Assembly (NCBI GenBank): GCA_003523225.1
Contig: DPGK01000025.1
Span: 1-26,745 of the forward strand
Length of the DNA stretch: 26,745 nt
From: Clostridiales bacterium
Lineage (GTDB): Bacteria > Bacillota > Clostridia > Oscillospirales > CAG-272
Direction of reading: 5' to 3'
In this document: one piece after another, positions 15,212-22,280 of the stretch
Layout: each line of letters begins with the position of its first letter
Numbering within the stretch: position 1 is the stretch's first letter
Made by a program: the position numbers and the translations under genes
The notes under the pieces: model-generated
Told to the model about the DNA's origin: nothing
Database searches by the model: none
The model's input: the letters and a program-made list of their open reading frames with translations, nothing else

Positions 15212-16332
15212 TGCGCTTCCTCCTCCGTGACGTCGGAGAGGTGTTCCATTTCATCGCTGAAGGTGGAATAATCTCCGAATTTTCCGGAGTATTCGGATTT
15301 TTTCATTACCTGTATTTCGTTGGGGTCAATGGAGATACCGATAGTCTGACCGGGAGCAAAGCGCTCGGTCGTTTCTATCATCCATTTGAAGTTGTCAATG
15401 TCTGCTATGACCTCGTAATAGTCCCCCTTGAAGGTTACGCCGGTGACATTTCCGGTGAGCATACTGTCGCTTACGGGTACGATGTCAATATCCTCGGGGC
15501 GTACAACAACATCCACGGGCTCGTTTTTGGCAAATCCGTGATCCTCACAGCGGAACTTCTGTCCGGCAAAGGAGACAAGATAGTCTTCGTTCATGATACC
15601 GGATACGATGTTGGATTCACCGATGAAATCTGCAACAAATGCGTTTTCGGGCTCGTTGTATATTTTTTCGGGAGTACCTATCTGCTGTATCTTTCCGTCC
15701 GCCATAACAACTATGGTGTCGGACATCGACAGCGCTTCCTCCTGATCGTGTGTAACATAAATAAAGGTGATGCCGGTCTGACGCTGCATCTGCTTCAGTT
15801 CAACCTGCATGTCCTTACGCAGCTTGAGGTCGAGAGCGCCGAGCGGCTCGTCAAGCAAAAGCAGGCGCGGACGGTTGATAAGCGCGCGGGCTATGGCTAC
15901 GCGCTGCTGCTGTCCGCCCGAAAGGGTAGTGACCTTGCGGGCTTCAAAGCCCTTGAGGTTGACCAGCGAGAGCATACGTTTTACCTCGGTACGGATCTCT
16001 GCTTCCGGCGTTTTTTTAAGACGCAGACCGAAGGCTATGTTCTCGTAAACATTGAGATGCGGGAAAAGCGCATAGCGTTGGAAAACGGTGTTGACCTGTC
16101 GCTTATGCGTGGGCAGGTCGTTAATGCGTTTGCCCTCAAAAATCACGTCTCCCGAATCAGGGGTGACGAAGCCGCCTATAATGCGGAGGGTGGTGGTTTT
16201 GCCGCAGCCCGACGGACCGAGCAGGGTGACGAATTCCTCGTTGTGAACGTCGAGGCTGACGGAGCGGAGCACCTGTTCGCCGTCAAATTCCTTTGACACC
16301 GAACGAAGCTCTACAAGCTTTTCATTGTTCAT
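15208..16332 (-). CDS. potA: Spermidine/putrescine ABC transporter, ATPase
   Basis: This ATPase powers polyamine import. The 374 residues show Walker [10 protein letters not shown] near 39-47, the signature [15 protein letters not shown] near 136-150, Walker [13 protein letters not shown] near 157-168 and the H-loop VTHDQEEAL near 191-199. A TOBE-like regulatory domain covers about 240-355. AAAGGAAAG precedes the ATG on the minus strand. It is the first gene of the operon, with a leader of roughly 165 bases containing a possible attenuator. The C-terminus (DVTEEEAQ) overlaps the potB start. Specificity for spermidine or putrescine is inferred from the PotD-type partner. Confidence 0.94.
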   Translation of the reverse strand: MNNEKLVELRSVSKEFDGEQVLRSVSLDVHNEEFVTLLGPSGCGKTTTLRIIGGFVTPDSGDVIFEGKRINDLPTHKRQVNTVFQRYALFPHLNVYENIAFGLRLKKTPEAEIRTEVKRMLSLVNLKGFEARKVTTLSGGQQQRVAIARALINRPRLLLLDEPLGALDLKLRKDMQVELKQMQRQTGITFIYVTHDQEEALSMSDTIVVMADGKIQQIGTPEKIYNEPENAFVADFIGESNIVSGIMNEDYLVSFAGQKFRCEDHGFAKNEPVDVVVRPEDIDIVPVSDSMLTGNVTGVTFKGDYYEVIADIDNFKWMIETTERFAPGQTIGISIDPNEIQVMKKSEYSGKFGDYSTFSDEMEHLSDVTEEEAQ

Positions 16333-16384
16333 TCCGATACTTTCCTTTAAGCAAAAAAATTCGGAACGGGTCTATGTCACACAA

Positions 16385-16497
16385 CGGAAAAAAGCAATAC
16401 AAACCGCGAGCGCTTCAAAAGCCTTAACCTATAAGTCCGACCTTGAGCCTTTGCGGTTTGTAAAAAAGCCGTGTGTACCTGCGTACCTCGTTTTCCG
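16385..16497 (-). promoter_or_regulatory. Structured pot leader, possible attenuator or riboswitch
   Basis: On the minus strand the leader begins with CGGAAAA (16491-16497), which can pair with TTTTCCG (16385-16391). Inside it, ACAAACCGC (16453-16461) pairs with GCGGTTTGT (16399-16407), and GTAC-GCAG-GTAC forms a small hairpin near 16474-16485. This outlines a three-way junction. The nine-pair helix is followed by ATTGCTTTTTT, so it can also act as an intrinsic terminator, and the outer pairing would hide its U-run. No known riboswitch class was recognised. It lies between the promoter and potA. Confidence 0.5.
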
Positions 16498-16502
16498 CAC
16501 AT

Positions 16503-16531
16503 ATTGTAGCAGATAACGTCTTAAAATGCAA
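16503..16531 (-). promoter_or_regulatory. Promoter of the pot operon
   Basis: On the minus strand TTGCAT (16526-16531) and TACAAT (16503-16508) are 17 bases apart. Transcription would begin near 16496, at the very start of the leader helix. Phased A-runs begin 11 bases upstream of the -35. Confidence 0.75.
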
Positions 16532-16541
16532 TAGTATTTGC

Positions 16542-16669
16542 AAAAAAAAGAGCTGAAAATTCTAAAAAAACCGAAAAAAATCTAAATTTGACCGCGAAAA
16601 TCCGCAAAAAGCTGAAAAAATCTTTGCAATCCTCAAAAATTCTCTCGAAACCTCTGCCGTTCTTAAAAA
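16542..16669. promoter_or_regulatory. Helically phased A-tracts (probably curved DNA)
   Basis: Plus-strand A-runs lie at 16542-16549, 16556-16559, 16564-16570, 16574-16580, 16584-16586, 16597-16600, 16606-16610, 16615-16620, 16635-16639, 16648-16650 and 16665-16669. Their centres average close to ten bases apart, one helical turn. Such DNA is known to be intrinsically bent. The non-coding stretch 16333-16694 otherwise holds the pot promoter and leader and a weak stem (16674-16678/16688-16692) that may end the M50 peptidase transcript. Confidence 0.65.
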
Positions 16670-16694
16670 TTCTAAGGCTTGACTGCTGCCTTTT

Positions 16695-17309
16695 TCAGAC
16701 GTCCTGTTTTTTGTTTGATTCAACGAAAATACGGTAGAAGACCGACGCCGAAAAAACGAAAAGAGACAGCGAAGACCCCCAGCGGAGAAGCAGATAAATC
16801 GAAAGCATCCACAGCCCGCAAACTGACAGTACGGAGCAGATCTCAAGCAGTACCGAGGCGGCGCGCGGACCGGCAAGACTGCCGACTGCGCAGGATAGCA
16901 TTCTTCCGCCGTCAAAGCCCTCAACTGGCAAAAGATTCAGCAGCGCAAGCATAAGAGACACCGAGAGAAAGCCGAAAGCGGTGGAGTCTGTATACATCTT
17001 TCCGCCGATTCGGCAGAAAATATAAGCCGCAGAAGCCGAAACAAGATTTGCCGCCGGTCCTGCTACGCATAGCAGCCACTCTTTGCCGTAGGATATCAGT
17101 GAGCCGCGCGTCCGTATCGTTGCGCCGAGCGGTCCAATATCAAGCGAGCGCAATTCAATGCCGAGCAGTCGCGCAGCAAGCAGATGCCCGCATTCGTGAA
17201 TGACCGCCGCGCACAGCGAGGGGAGCGAGACTCCCGGCGGTTCAAAGGCTATCATTATAAATATCAGTATTGCGGGCAAAAGCCCGATCTTAAGAAATCC
17301 GTCGCGCAT
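16695..17309 (-). CDS. SpoIVFB-like M50 intramembrane metalloprotease
   Basis: The 204-residue membrane protein carries the zinc motif HECGH (His38, Glu39, His42) inside a hydrophobic segment. The second motif NLLPVEGFDGG near 125-135 supplies Asp133, the third zinc ligand. GKEWLLCVAGPAANL near 75-89 is also typical of the M50B family that includes SpoIVFB, which activates pro-sigma-K during sporulation. No SpoIVFA partner gene is adjacent, so the sporulation role is only likely. ATG 17309 follows GGGGG on the minus strand. An ATG 18 codons upstream would add a non-membrane leader and overlap the neighbouring promoter region. The gene is divergent from the HAD gene. Confidence 0.8.
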   Translation of the reverse strand: MRDGFLKIGLLPAILIFIMIAFEPPGVSLPSLCAAVIHECGHLLAARLLGIELRSLDIGPLGATIRTRGSLISYGKEWLLCVAGPAANLVSASAAYIFCRIGGKMYTDSTAFGFLSVSLMLALLNLLPVEGFDGGRMLSCAVGSLAGPRAASVLLEICSVLSVCGLWMLSIYLLLRWGSSLSLFVFSASVFYRIFVESNKKQDV

Positions 17310-17368
17310 GTTACCCCCGGAGCTTTGCGTTTTATGCCGGAATATGCCGCAAAATAGAGGCATACCGA

Positions 17369-17397
17369 TTGAAATGAAGTTGGATATATGTTATAAT
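17369..17397 (+). promoter_or_regulatory. Promoter of the HAD hydrolase gene
   Basis: TTGAAA at 17369-17374 and TATAAT at 17392-17397 are 17 bases apart, 40 bases before the start codon. Confidence 0.78.
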
Positions 17398-17437
17398 GTA
17401 CGCATAATTATTATTAAAAAGAAGCGGAGTATCGCAT

Positions 17438-18082
17438 ATGAACCTAAGAAATGCGGAATGGATTTTTTTTGACATGGGCTATACCCTTGTGGATGAGACC
17501 GGGGAGCAGAGACGCCGTGCAAGGATCGCGATTGACGAGTCAGTGCGCAACGGTTCGGAGAGAATAAGCATCGAGGAGTTTGAACGTCTTGCATTGGAGT
17601 TCGGACGCAAGGGAGGCTCGCCCTTCTCGGATGTGTGCAAAAAAATCGGAGCAAGTTATGTTAAGTACTCGGACGAGGGGGAAAGTGCGTATCCCGATGC
17701 GGCGGAGGTACTTTCAAAGCTGTCGTCAAAATACAAGCTCGGCGTAATTGCCAACCAGCTTCCGGGAGCAGCGGATCGACTGCGCCGCTTCGGACTTTCC
17801 GATCATATATCGCTTGTGTTTTCAAGCGCCGAGTTTGGCGTCGGCAAACCGGACAAAGCTATTTTCCTTGCGGCGCTTTCGGCGGCGGGTTGCGCTCCTG
17901 AACGTGCGGTGATGGTGGGGGATCGCCCCGATAATGACGTAAGACCCGCCCACGCTCTTGGTATGATGACGGTCAGGATACGGCAGGGGCAGTTTATTTA
18001 CTTTTCTCCGGATGACCCGTCGACGCACCCTGATGCGGAAGTAACATCGCTTTCAGAGCTTTTGCCGTTGTTCGGACTGTGA
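17438..18082 (+). CDS. HAD superfamily hydrolase
   Basis: The 214-residue protein has the four HAD motifs: FFDMGYTL (nucleophile Asp12), IANQ near 104-107, GKPD with Lys137, and GDRPDND near 161-167. The usual second Asp of motif I is Gly14, and motif II has Asn106 where Ser or Thr is common. The DxGxT form of motif I occurs in several HAD groups, so phosphatase activity is plausible but not certain. Substrate is unknown. GCGGAGT precedes the ATG. It is a single-gene unit between the M50 peptidase and the DUF1836 operon. No terminator is evident before the next promoter. Confidence 0.85.
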   Translation: MNLRNAEWIFFDMGYTLVDETGEQRRRARIAIDESVRNGSERISIEEFERLALEFGRKGGSPFSDVCKKIGASYVKYSDEGESAYPDAAEVLSKLSSKYKLGVIANQLPGAADRLRRFGLSDHISLVFSSAEFGVGKPDKAIFLAALSAAGCAPERAVMVGDRPDNDVRPAHALGMMTVRIRQGQFIYFSPDDPSTHPDAEVTSLSELLPLFGL

Positions 18083-18123
18083 AATGTTGCGTAAAAAAAT
18101 TTATCAAAATATGCATCTTCCTA

Positions 18124-18152
18124 TTGACAATCACGCGACTGCGTGATATAAT
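18124..18152 (+). promoter_or_regulatory. Promoter with embedded operator
   Basis: TTGACA at 18124-18129 and TATAAT at 18147-18152 are 17 bases apart, both perfect. The spacer holds a perfect seven-base inverted repeat, ATCACGC (18130-18136) and GCGTGAT (18141-18147), separated by GACT. A dimeric repressor bound here would block RNA polymerase. The first gene of the operon encodes a DUF1836 HTH protein, the obvious candidate. Confidence 0.75.
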
Positions 18153-18189
18153 AAAGTCACTGTAACACACAAAGGGAAAGGAGAACTGT

Positions 18190-18774
18190 ATGAAGCTTCA
18201 GATAAACGACGTGCTCATCCCGGGTACACTGCTTAGGCGTGATGCGATGGGTAATGTCACGGGAATGGAGTTTTTGAAAAAGATCTTCTATATTCAGGAC
18301 GGAATCATGCTGTCGCAGATAAGGGAGATATCGGGAATTGACGGTTCGACATTGCAGAACTGGACCAAGCGCGGATGGGTGGAAAACGCAAAGCTCAAAA
18401 AGTATAATATCGACCAGCTGGCGCATATACTTATAATCAATATGCTGCGTTCGTGTATGCAGCTCGATAAGATTGCTTTTCTCATATCCTATATCAACGG
18501 GCGTGTTTATGACCGTTCGGACGATATAATCCGCGATTCTCAGCTTTACGATTATATCTGCCGTATTCTTGACGAGCTGATGAACTCGGACGGAGAAACA
18601 AATGAGGGATCACTTCGCGAGTGCATAGAGAGAGTCACCTCCGACTATGAGGAGAAGATCAGCGGAGCCAAACGCAGGCTGAACACCGCGCTTGAGATCA
18701 TTGTTATCGCATATTATGCCTCGGTCATAAAAAGCAGCTCGGATGCAATGGTGGACCGTCTCATGCAGGCGTGA
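18190..18774 (+). CDS. DUF1836 family HTH protein
   Basis: The 194-residue protein matches the DUF1836 layout (PF08876). A short N-terminal arm is followed by a MerR-like winged helix, residues about 38-75 (GIMLSQIREISGIDGSTLQN, then WTKRGWVENAKLKKYNIDQL). A helical C-terminal domain follows. WTKRGWV resembles the wing of MerR proteins. Family function is unknown, but DNA binding is likely. GGAAAGGAG lies before the ATG. It is the first gene of an operon with an NfeD-like protein, an unknown membrane protein and a flotillin, and its own promoter carries an inverted repeat, so it may repress itself. Confidence 0.85.
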   Translation: MKLQINDVLIPGTLLRRDAMGNVTGMEFLKKIFYIQDGIMLSQIREISGIDGSTLQNWTKRGWVENAKLKKYNIDQLAHILIINMLRSCMQLDKIAFLISYINGRVYDRSDDIIRDSQLYDYICRILDELMNSDGETNEGSLRECIERVTSDYEEKISGAKRRLNTALEIIVIAYYASVIKSSSDAMVDRLMQA

Positions 18775-18823
18775 TCCGCTTTGGCACTATTCATAACAAC
18801 ATTATTGAGAAAGGAAGATATCC

Positions 18824-19450
18824 ATGATAAACTGGTGGAACGGACTTGAGCTGACTCAGCAGATATTTGCGCTTATCGCCATTCCTTCGACTGTGATACT
18901 TGTACTTCAGACCGTGCTTCAGCTGATAGGGGTCGGTTCGGACAATACTCCGGATGATATTGATACCGACGGAGATGGAATACCCGATACCGATGCTTCT
19001 GATTCTCTGTCGGCGGACGACGGGTTGTCTCTATTTACGGTTCGGGGCATTCTTTCGATGCTTTGCATCACCGGATGGCTCGGTGTCGCACTTCTGGAGA
19101 CCTCACTTCCTGACTGGGCGGCGATACTTATTTCGGTTGCTGCCGGAGTAGCAACGCTTGTTGGAATTGCGTTCCTTATGAAAGCCATCTACGGTTTGCA
19201 GTCCTCCGGAAATATCGACATATCCAATGCAATCGGAAAGGTGGCTCAGATCTACATTCCCGTTCCTGCGGGCGGCAGAGGCTCCGGAAAGGTAACGATC
19301 ACGCTCCAGGATAAATTCTGTGAGTATGCGGCGATCACCACTTCCGACCGGGAGCTTAAGACCGGTAACTATGTAAGGGTTGTGGCGGTCAGCGAAAGCG
19401 GAGTGCTTGTGGTTGAGCCGCTGGCGCCGGACGCTGAAAATAAAAAATAA
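18824..19450 (+). CDS. NfeD-like membrane protein with Ca-type loop
   Basis: The 208-residue protein has one membrane segment near 14-36, two or three near 72-126, and a C-terminal OB-like beta domain (about 140-200) ending VRVVAVSESGVLVVEP. This matches the NfeD family, known partners of flotillins. Between the first two membrane parts lies DIDTDGDGIPDTD (residues 45-57), a thrombospondin type 3-like acidic repeat that normally binds calcium. That insert is unusual for NfeD. AAAGGAAG precedes the ATG. It is placed 49 bases after the DUF1836 gene and upstream of the flotillin gene, as expected for an NfeD-flotillin pair. Confidence 0.8.
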   Translation: MINWWNGLELTQQIFALIAIPSTVILVLQTVLQLIGVGSDNTPDDIDTDGDGIPDTDASDSLSADDGLSLFTVRGILSMLCITGWLGVALLETSLPDWAAILISVAAGVATLVGIAFLMKAIYGLQSSGNIDISNAIGKVAQIYIPVPAGGRGSGKVTITLQDKFCEYAAITTSDRELKTGNYVRVVAVSESGVLVVEPLAPDAENKK

Positions 19451-19483
19451 AAGTACCTGTTTTCCGGAACAAATCGGAGGCGA

Positions 19484-20263
19484 ATGCTCTTTATGAATTA
19501 CGAGCGGAATAAAAAATATTTCAGTCAGGTAAACAAAACATATCCGATAGTCATATCCGCGGCGCTTATTGCCGTGGGCTTCATTATGGTCGTTTTTCTT
19601 GCAAGCACCAACGGTCTGCCACGCGGACTTATGAGGCTGATAGGCTTTCCGTTGCTTGCCGCCGGGGTGATACTTGCGACTTGTATTTCAGCTACAAGGA
19701 TAAAGGATTCCGAGCTTGATGAATGCGCCGCGGGGCTTGATGAGTCCTTCCGCAATGATTTTGCGCATAAATTCATAAATACCGACGCAAGAAGATACAA
19801 AAACGACCAGCGCTACGGTAAGACCGCAGAAGATCATCATACCGAGCCGGTTTTCTTTGACACCTATTATTTTGACGATCCCGATGCACTGTTCAAAAAG
19901 GGCGGGGACGGCAAGGAGCGCTCATCCGTGTACTCGCTGTCCGGATTTATGCTCAAGCCGGATGCTATCTGCATCGGAGAGAGGCGCGTCAGCCTGACGG
20001 ACGGTAAGACCGTGGACTATTTCAAAGAGTGTGCGTATACAAAGCTTGCTCCTGTATGTTATTCAAGCACCGAAACGAGCCGTGCTGTGTATGAGGGAAG
20101 GACCCAATACAGGCACATTGTGCTCACCTTACGCGACGGCACACGTATAGCGGATCTGCCGGTGCTTGCTGACGCAGATGCGGATATGTATCTTGACGAG
20201 ATAAACGTCCGTATTTCACGGGCGGAAGAAAAAAACTCCGTGCAAAACAATTTTAATCAATAA
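19484..20263 (+). CDS. Two-segment membrane protein of unknown function
   Basis: I do not recognise this 259-residue protein. It has two hydrophobic segments near 21-40 and 53-71, a short basic N-terminus and a soluble domain of about 185 residues. The soluble part contains VFFDTYYFDDPDALF near 122-136 and a beta-rich end with RHIVLTLRDGTRIADLPV near 214-231. That end looks like a PH-like or small beta domain, but this is a guess. CGGAGG at 19475-19480 is close to ATG 19484 and far from ATG 19493, so the exact start is uncertain. It lies between the NfeD-like and flotillin genes, so it probably acts with them at the membrane. Confidence 0.75.
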   Translation: MLFMNYERNKKYFSQVNKTYPIVISAALIAVGFIMVVFLASTNGLPRGLMRLIGFPLLAAGVILATCISATRIKDSELDECAAGLDESFRNDFAHKFINTDARRYKNDQRYGKTAEDHHTEPVFFDTYYFDDPDALFKKGGDGKERSSVYSLSGFMLKPDAICIGERRVSLTDGKTVDYFKECAYTKLAPVCYSSTETSRAVYEGRTQYRHIVLTLRDGTRIADLPVLADADADMYLDEINVRISRAEEKNSVQNNFNQ

Positions 20264-20299
20264 CCCAAGAAAAATCAAATAAAGAAAGGAAACAACACT

Positions 20300-21730
20300 A
20301 TGACCCATTTCATTCCGATGCTTGCCGGCGGACTTTCCGCCACACTGCCACTCATTATTATTGCTGTGGCGGTAGTGATCTTTGCCCTTGTAGTCGTGTT
20401 TGCGTCGAGGTACAAAAAGTGTCCCTCCGATAAAATCATGGTTATATACGGTAAGGTAGGTACAAACCGCGACGGCACGCAGCGTTCAGCCAAATGCATT
20501 CACGGCGGAGCAGCATTCATCGTTCCTATTGTTCAGTCGTACGATTACCTTGATCTGACGCCGCTTTCGATTCCGGTCGATCTGACCAATGCGCTGTCTC
20601 ATCAGAACATCCGTGTTGACGTTCCCTCGCGCTTTACCGTCGGTATTTCCACCGAGGTGGGCGTCATGCAGAACGCAGCTGAGCGACTTCTGGGACTGAA
20701 GCTGGCAGAGATCCAGGAGCTTGCCAAGGATATTATTTTCGGTCAGCTTCGTCTTGTCATAGCCACGATGGATATTGAGGAGATCAATACCGACCGCGAT
20801 AAATTCCTCGACGCTGTATCCGGAAACGTTGAAACCGAGCTGAAGAAGATAGGTCTTAGGCTTATCAACGTCAACGTTACCGATATTGACGACGAAAGCG
20901 GATATATTGCCGCTCTCGGTAAGGAAGCTGCCGCAAAGGCGATAAACGATGCAAAGATCTCGGTCGCTGAGGCGGACAGAAACGGTGCTATCGGTGCGTC
21001 GGCGGCGGAAAAAGACCAGAGGATCAATGTTTCCCGCGCAAACTCCGAGGCAATAGCCGGTGAAAATGAGGCAAAGGCGAAGATCGCAGAGTCGGACGCC
21101 ACCCGGCGCGAACGTGAGGCGGAAGCCAACAAGCGCGCAGTTGCCGCCGAAAATATTCAGGCCGCAAGGGCTCTCGAGGAATCCTACGCCGCACAGCGTG
21201 ACGCGGAAAATGCCCGTGCAACGCTTGAAAAGGCAAGACTTGAGGCTGATATAATTGTAAAGGCTGAAATTGCCAAAAAGGAAGCCGAGCTTAAAGCCGA
21301 GGCTGAGGCTGAGCAGATGCGCCGCAAAGCGCGCGGTGAAGCCGACGCTATACTGATGAAGATGCAGGCAGAGGCTGCCGGTGCAAGAGAAATTCTTGTC
21401 AAGCAGGCTGAAGGTCTTGCACAGGTGGTTGCCTCCGCGGGCGGAGACGCCAATGCCGCTATAAGGCTTATGGTTACCGATAAGCTTGAGGATTTGACCC
21501 GCATTCAGGTCGATGCGATCAAGAACCTCAAGATCGACAAGGTCACAGTGTGGGACAACGGTCAGGGAGGCGCTGACGGGAAGAGCAGTACTGCTGGATT
21601 TATTTCAGGACTGTACAAATCCGTTCCTCCCCTTACCGAGCTGTTTGACATGGCGGGTATGAGACTTCCTGAGTATCTTGGAAAGCCGGCGGAAAATAGC
21701 TCCGCGCATGAAGCAGGCACAGCCGAATAA
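20300..21730 (+). CDS. Flotillin-like SPFH protein
   Basis: This 476-residue protein scaffolds ordered membrane patches in relatives such as Bacillus FloT/YuaG. One membrane segment lies near residues 14-37. An SPFH/PHB domain covers about 38-205 (FIVPIVQSYDYLDLTPLSIP, RFTVGISTEVGVMQNAAERL, INVNVTDIDDESGYI). A long alanine/glutamate-rich coiled coil follows, about 210-360, rich in EA repeats as in flotillins. The C-terminal region (GLAQVVASAGGDANAAIRLM) is also typical. GAAAGGA precedes the ATG. It is the last gene of the DUF1836-NfeD-membrane protein-flotillin operon and is followed by a strong terminator. Confidence 0.92.
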   Translation: MTHFIPMLAGGLSATLPLIIIAVAVVIFALVVVFASRYKKCPSDKIMVIYGKVGTNRDGTQRSAKCIHGGAAFIVPIVQSYDYLDLTPLSIPVDLTNALSHQNIRVDVPSRFTVGISTEVGVMQNAAERLLGLKLAEIQELAKDIIFGQLRLVIATMDIEEINTDRDKFLDAVSGNVETELKKIGLRLINVNVTDIDDESGYIAALGKEAAAKAINDAKISVAEADRNGAIGASAAEKDQRINVSRANSEAIAGENEAKAKIAESDATRREREAEANKRAVAAENIQAARALEESYAAQRDAENARATLEKARLEADIIVKAEIAKKEAELKAEAEAEQMRRKARGEADAILMKMQAEAAGAREILVKQAEGLAQVVASAGGDANAAIRLMVTDKLEDLTRIQVDAIKNLKIDKVTVWDNGQGGADGKSSTAGFISGLYKSVPPLTELFDMAGMRLPEYLGKPAENSSAHEAGTAE

Positions 21731-21743
21731 GAAATATTTACCC

Positions 21744-21788
21744 GGGGACAGCGGAAGGTTGTAAAACCTCCGCTGTCCCTCGCTTTTT
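21744..21788 (+). terminator. Intrinsic terminator after flotillin gene
   Basis: GGGACAGCGGA (21745-21755) pairs with its complement at 21669+100 i.e. 21769-21779, with an inner GGTT/AACC stem (21757-21760/21765-21768) and a four-base loop. TTTTT follows at 21784-21788. Confidence 0.9.
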
Positions 21789-21876
21789 CAATGATCGATA
21801 CGGTGCGGGGCGATATCGGGGCTTTACTGCGATTCAAACTAAAAAGCGAAAGACCGTGAAAAATCCGCGATAAGTC

Positions 21877-21905
21877 TTGATTTTTTTGCAACTGTGTGAT
21901 ATAAT
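21877..21905 (+). promoter_or_regulatory. Promoter of tRNA-Leu
   Basis: TTGATT at 21877-21882 and TATAAT at 21900-21905 are 17 bases apart. The predicted start near 21912 lies about 28 bases before the mature tRNA. Confidence 0.8.
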
Positions 21906-21939
21906 AAAATCTGCTCAGAATGTTGGGTGCTCAAATTAT

Positions 21940-22026
21940 GCCGGTGTGTTGGAATTGGCAGACGAGGAGGACTCAAAATCCTTTGCCAGCAATGGCATGC
22001 GGGTTCGACCCCCGCCACCGGCACCA
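21940..22026 (+). tRNA. tRNA-Leu (anticodon CAA)
   Basis: The acceptor arms GCCGGTG (21940-21946) and CACCGGC (22016-22022) pair over seven bases, then A and CCA are encoded. The anticodon stem GAGGA/TCCTT frames the loop CTCAAAA, giving anticodon CAA (codon UUG). A long variable arm (GCCAGCAATGGC region) marks a class II tRNA, as expected for leucine. The T-loop GTTCGAC is present. It has its own promoter and terminator. Confidence 0.96.
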
Positions 22027-22060
22027 GAAAAAGACGATTGCATCCGCAATCGTCTTTTTC
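22027..22060 (+). terminator. Intrinsic terminator after tRNA-Leu
   Basis: Bases 22027-22041 and 22046-22060 form a perfect 15-base-pair stem (GACGATTGC core) with an ATCC loop. The 3' arm ends in five Ts, so the U-run is part of the stem. It begins directly after the encoded CCA. Confidence 0.88.
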
Positions 22061-22137
22061 AATGAAATTCTTTCCTTGCGGAACGAGTGAAATATTACTT
22101 CGCATTTTTAATACGCTTCACGACCTGTGGCATATTA

Positions 22138-22202
22138 AAGAACGGGCTGCTTTGAGTGCATACAAAATTGCATTCAAAACAGCCCATTGGTTATTTGTTC
22201 TT
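22138..22202. terminator. Hairpin downstream of the DUF4097 gene
   Basis: GGGCTGCTTTGAGTGC at 22144-22159 pairs with its near complement at 22070+100 i.e. 22170-22185, 16-17 pairs with one mismatch and one G-T. AAGAAC and GTTCTT flank it near 22138 and 22197. It lies between the tRNA and the leftward DUF4097 gene. A transcription end for the leftward operon is likely, though the U-run is weak. Confidence 0.5.
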
Positions 22203-22280
22203 GGTTGTTCAATCACGTTGTCAAATCGAAACCATTACCATTTCAGACATTGCCGTGAATATGACAGCATCAATCATGCT

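Noticed and set aside
15211..16296. Long rightward open frame opposite potA
   Set aside because: It is the antisense shadow of a clear ABC ATPase; no domain or ribosome binding site supports it.
16542..16669. Short tandem repeat array or CRISPR-like pattern
   Set aside because: The A-runs repeat in spacing but the sequence between them is not conserved, so there is no repeat unit.
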